Assembly: GCA_030248215.1 (NCBI GenBank)
Contig: JASANG010000185.1
Location: forward strand, 42,447 to 106,446
Direction of reading: 5' to 3'
DNA length: 64,000 nucleotides
Origin: Enoplolaimus lenunculus
Lineage: Eukaryota; Nematoda; Enoplea; Enoplida; Thoracostomopsidae
The notes under the pieces are model-generated. The model worked only from the letters and a program-made list of their open reading frames with translations. It was not told the origin of the DNA and made no database searches. Position 1 is the first letter of the stretch. The number at the start of each line of letters is the position of its first letter. Both the position numbers and the translations under genes were made by a program. This document shows positions 63,251-64,000 of the stretch, in pieces.

Positions 63251-64000
63251 CTGCAATAATAAATAAAACGTGTCTCTCCAGCATCGATACTAAAAACAGA
63301 ACCAGAATCTCCTCGCACTTCGCGTTGCTATTTTAGCAGAAAACAGGTAAGTAATTTTAACCTTGGCATTTCTTTTATAATTATGTCGCAGTCTTTTTGT
63401 ATATGACTTTTACTGGTTATTTAACGTTGAAATATAAATTTTAAAACCTAATTTAATGTCAGGTTTTCGAAACCGACAAACGACAATTTAAACGTGAAGG
63501 ATTGCTAAAGTAAGAGTTGCATGCATAACCCCTCTTTGGGCATTGCATTGCCGTGTGTAACAAATATCGAGCGATCAGAAATACTTAATGCTACTAAACT
63601 TGCTATCTGCATAACAAAACCTTTTAACAATGCCGAGTATGACACACGTTGGTGGAGAACGAGTGTAAACAATCAGTGTAAAAACTTGCTTTGAAAATTT
63701 AATTTGCGTCTAAATTTGCATTTAATAAAAATTCAATTTTTTATTAGTTCCAGCTGTGACATTTGCACCTGAAATATATTTTCTCTCAAAAACATCGATA
63801 ATTTACCATTGGACAAAACGATTAAACCTAAATTTAATGCTGTTAAATTTCGTTTCGGTAAAATTGTTTGATTTGGCGTTCTGCCAAACATTGATTTGTT
63901 ATGATTCATGATCATATCGCGGAAACTTATTATCGTTTAACCCAGCGATGCAAGTGGAACCAAACGATACGTAAATTGCCAAAATTTACATGATTATTTT
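63251..64000. other. Region upstream of the candidate peroxidase exon
   Basis: No clear exon. A minus-strand TATATTTCAG at about 63772 is followed by a short open stretch (VQMSQLELIKN) ending in a stop. Nothing else recognised. Confidence 0.4.

Overview
This is an invertebrate metazoan genomic window: AT-rich, no operons, canonical GT-AG introns, many short inverted-repeat transposons (MITEs) and minisatellites. An ascidian tunicate is a plausible guess from general genome style, but nothing in the sequence proves the taxon. Two protein-coding genes are supported, arranged convergently.

Gene 1 (+ strand, 2..51058, 5' end outside the window). I could chain 47 exons by hand with compatible intron phases at every junction. 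They sum to 13,770 nt (4,589 codons plus a TAG stop). Residue numbers below count from the first in-frame codon in the window, so the true protein is longer. Layout: (a) an acidic, low-complexity N-terminal region (residues 1-504); (b) an array of a ~45-residue helical module, normally two modules per exon (consensus roughly R..R..IL.A...ELA.MSD.EF..F...L...E...LR), from residue 505 to 4128 over about 26 two-module exons, almost all phase 2-2 and 14 of them exactly 270 nt; (c) one giant 2,982-nt exon (14249..17230) interrupting the array, with ~900 residues of E/R/K-rich 8- and 24-residue repeats, probably a long single alpha-helix; (d) a Ser/Thr/Lys-rich linker with basic clusters (4129-4340); (e) a C-terminal copine/RGLG-type von Willebrand A domain with an intact metal site (DYTRS, GPTNF, VADGQV). 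No C2 or RING domain is visible. I do not recognise this architecture as a described protein; it is the most interesting object in the window.

The repeat array shows birth and death of exons. Three successive 288-nt exons (17710..19212) form a recent-looking subfamily, a dead module exon with stops and a frameshift lies in the intron at 40636..40880, one exon (24828..25076) is shortened, and a 696-bp block is tandemly duplicated inside the helix exon.

Gene 2 (- strand, 54273..61459, perhaps extending to 63250) is an animal haem peroxidase. Seven phase-compatible exons give 587 residues with distal Gln/His, catalytic Arg and proximal His, but the two residues that form haem ester links in myeloperoxidase are replaced.

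The rest is intron and intergenic sequence with at least five inverted-repeat transposon families (one nested inside another), tRNA-like SINE fragments, a 20-bp minisatellite at 21386, a 30-bp minisatellite at 62117, and scattered degenerate TTAGGC/TTAGGT hexamer patches. No rRNA, intact tRNA gene or CRISPR array was seen.
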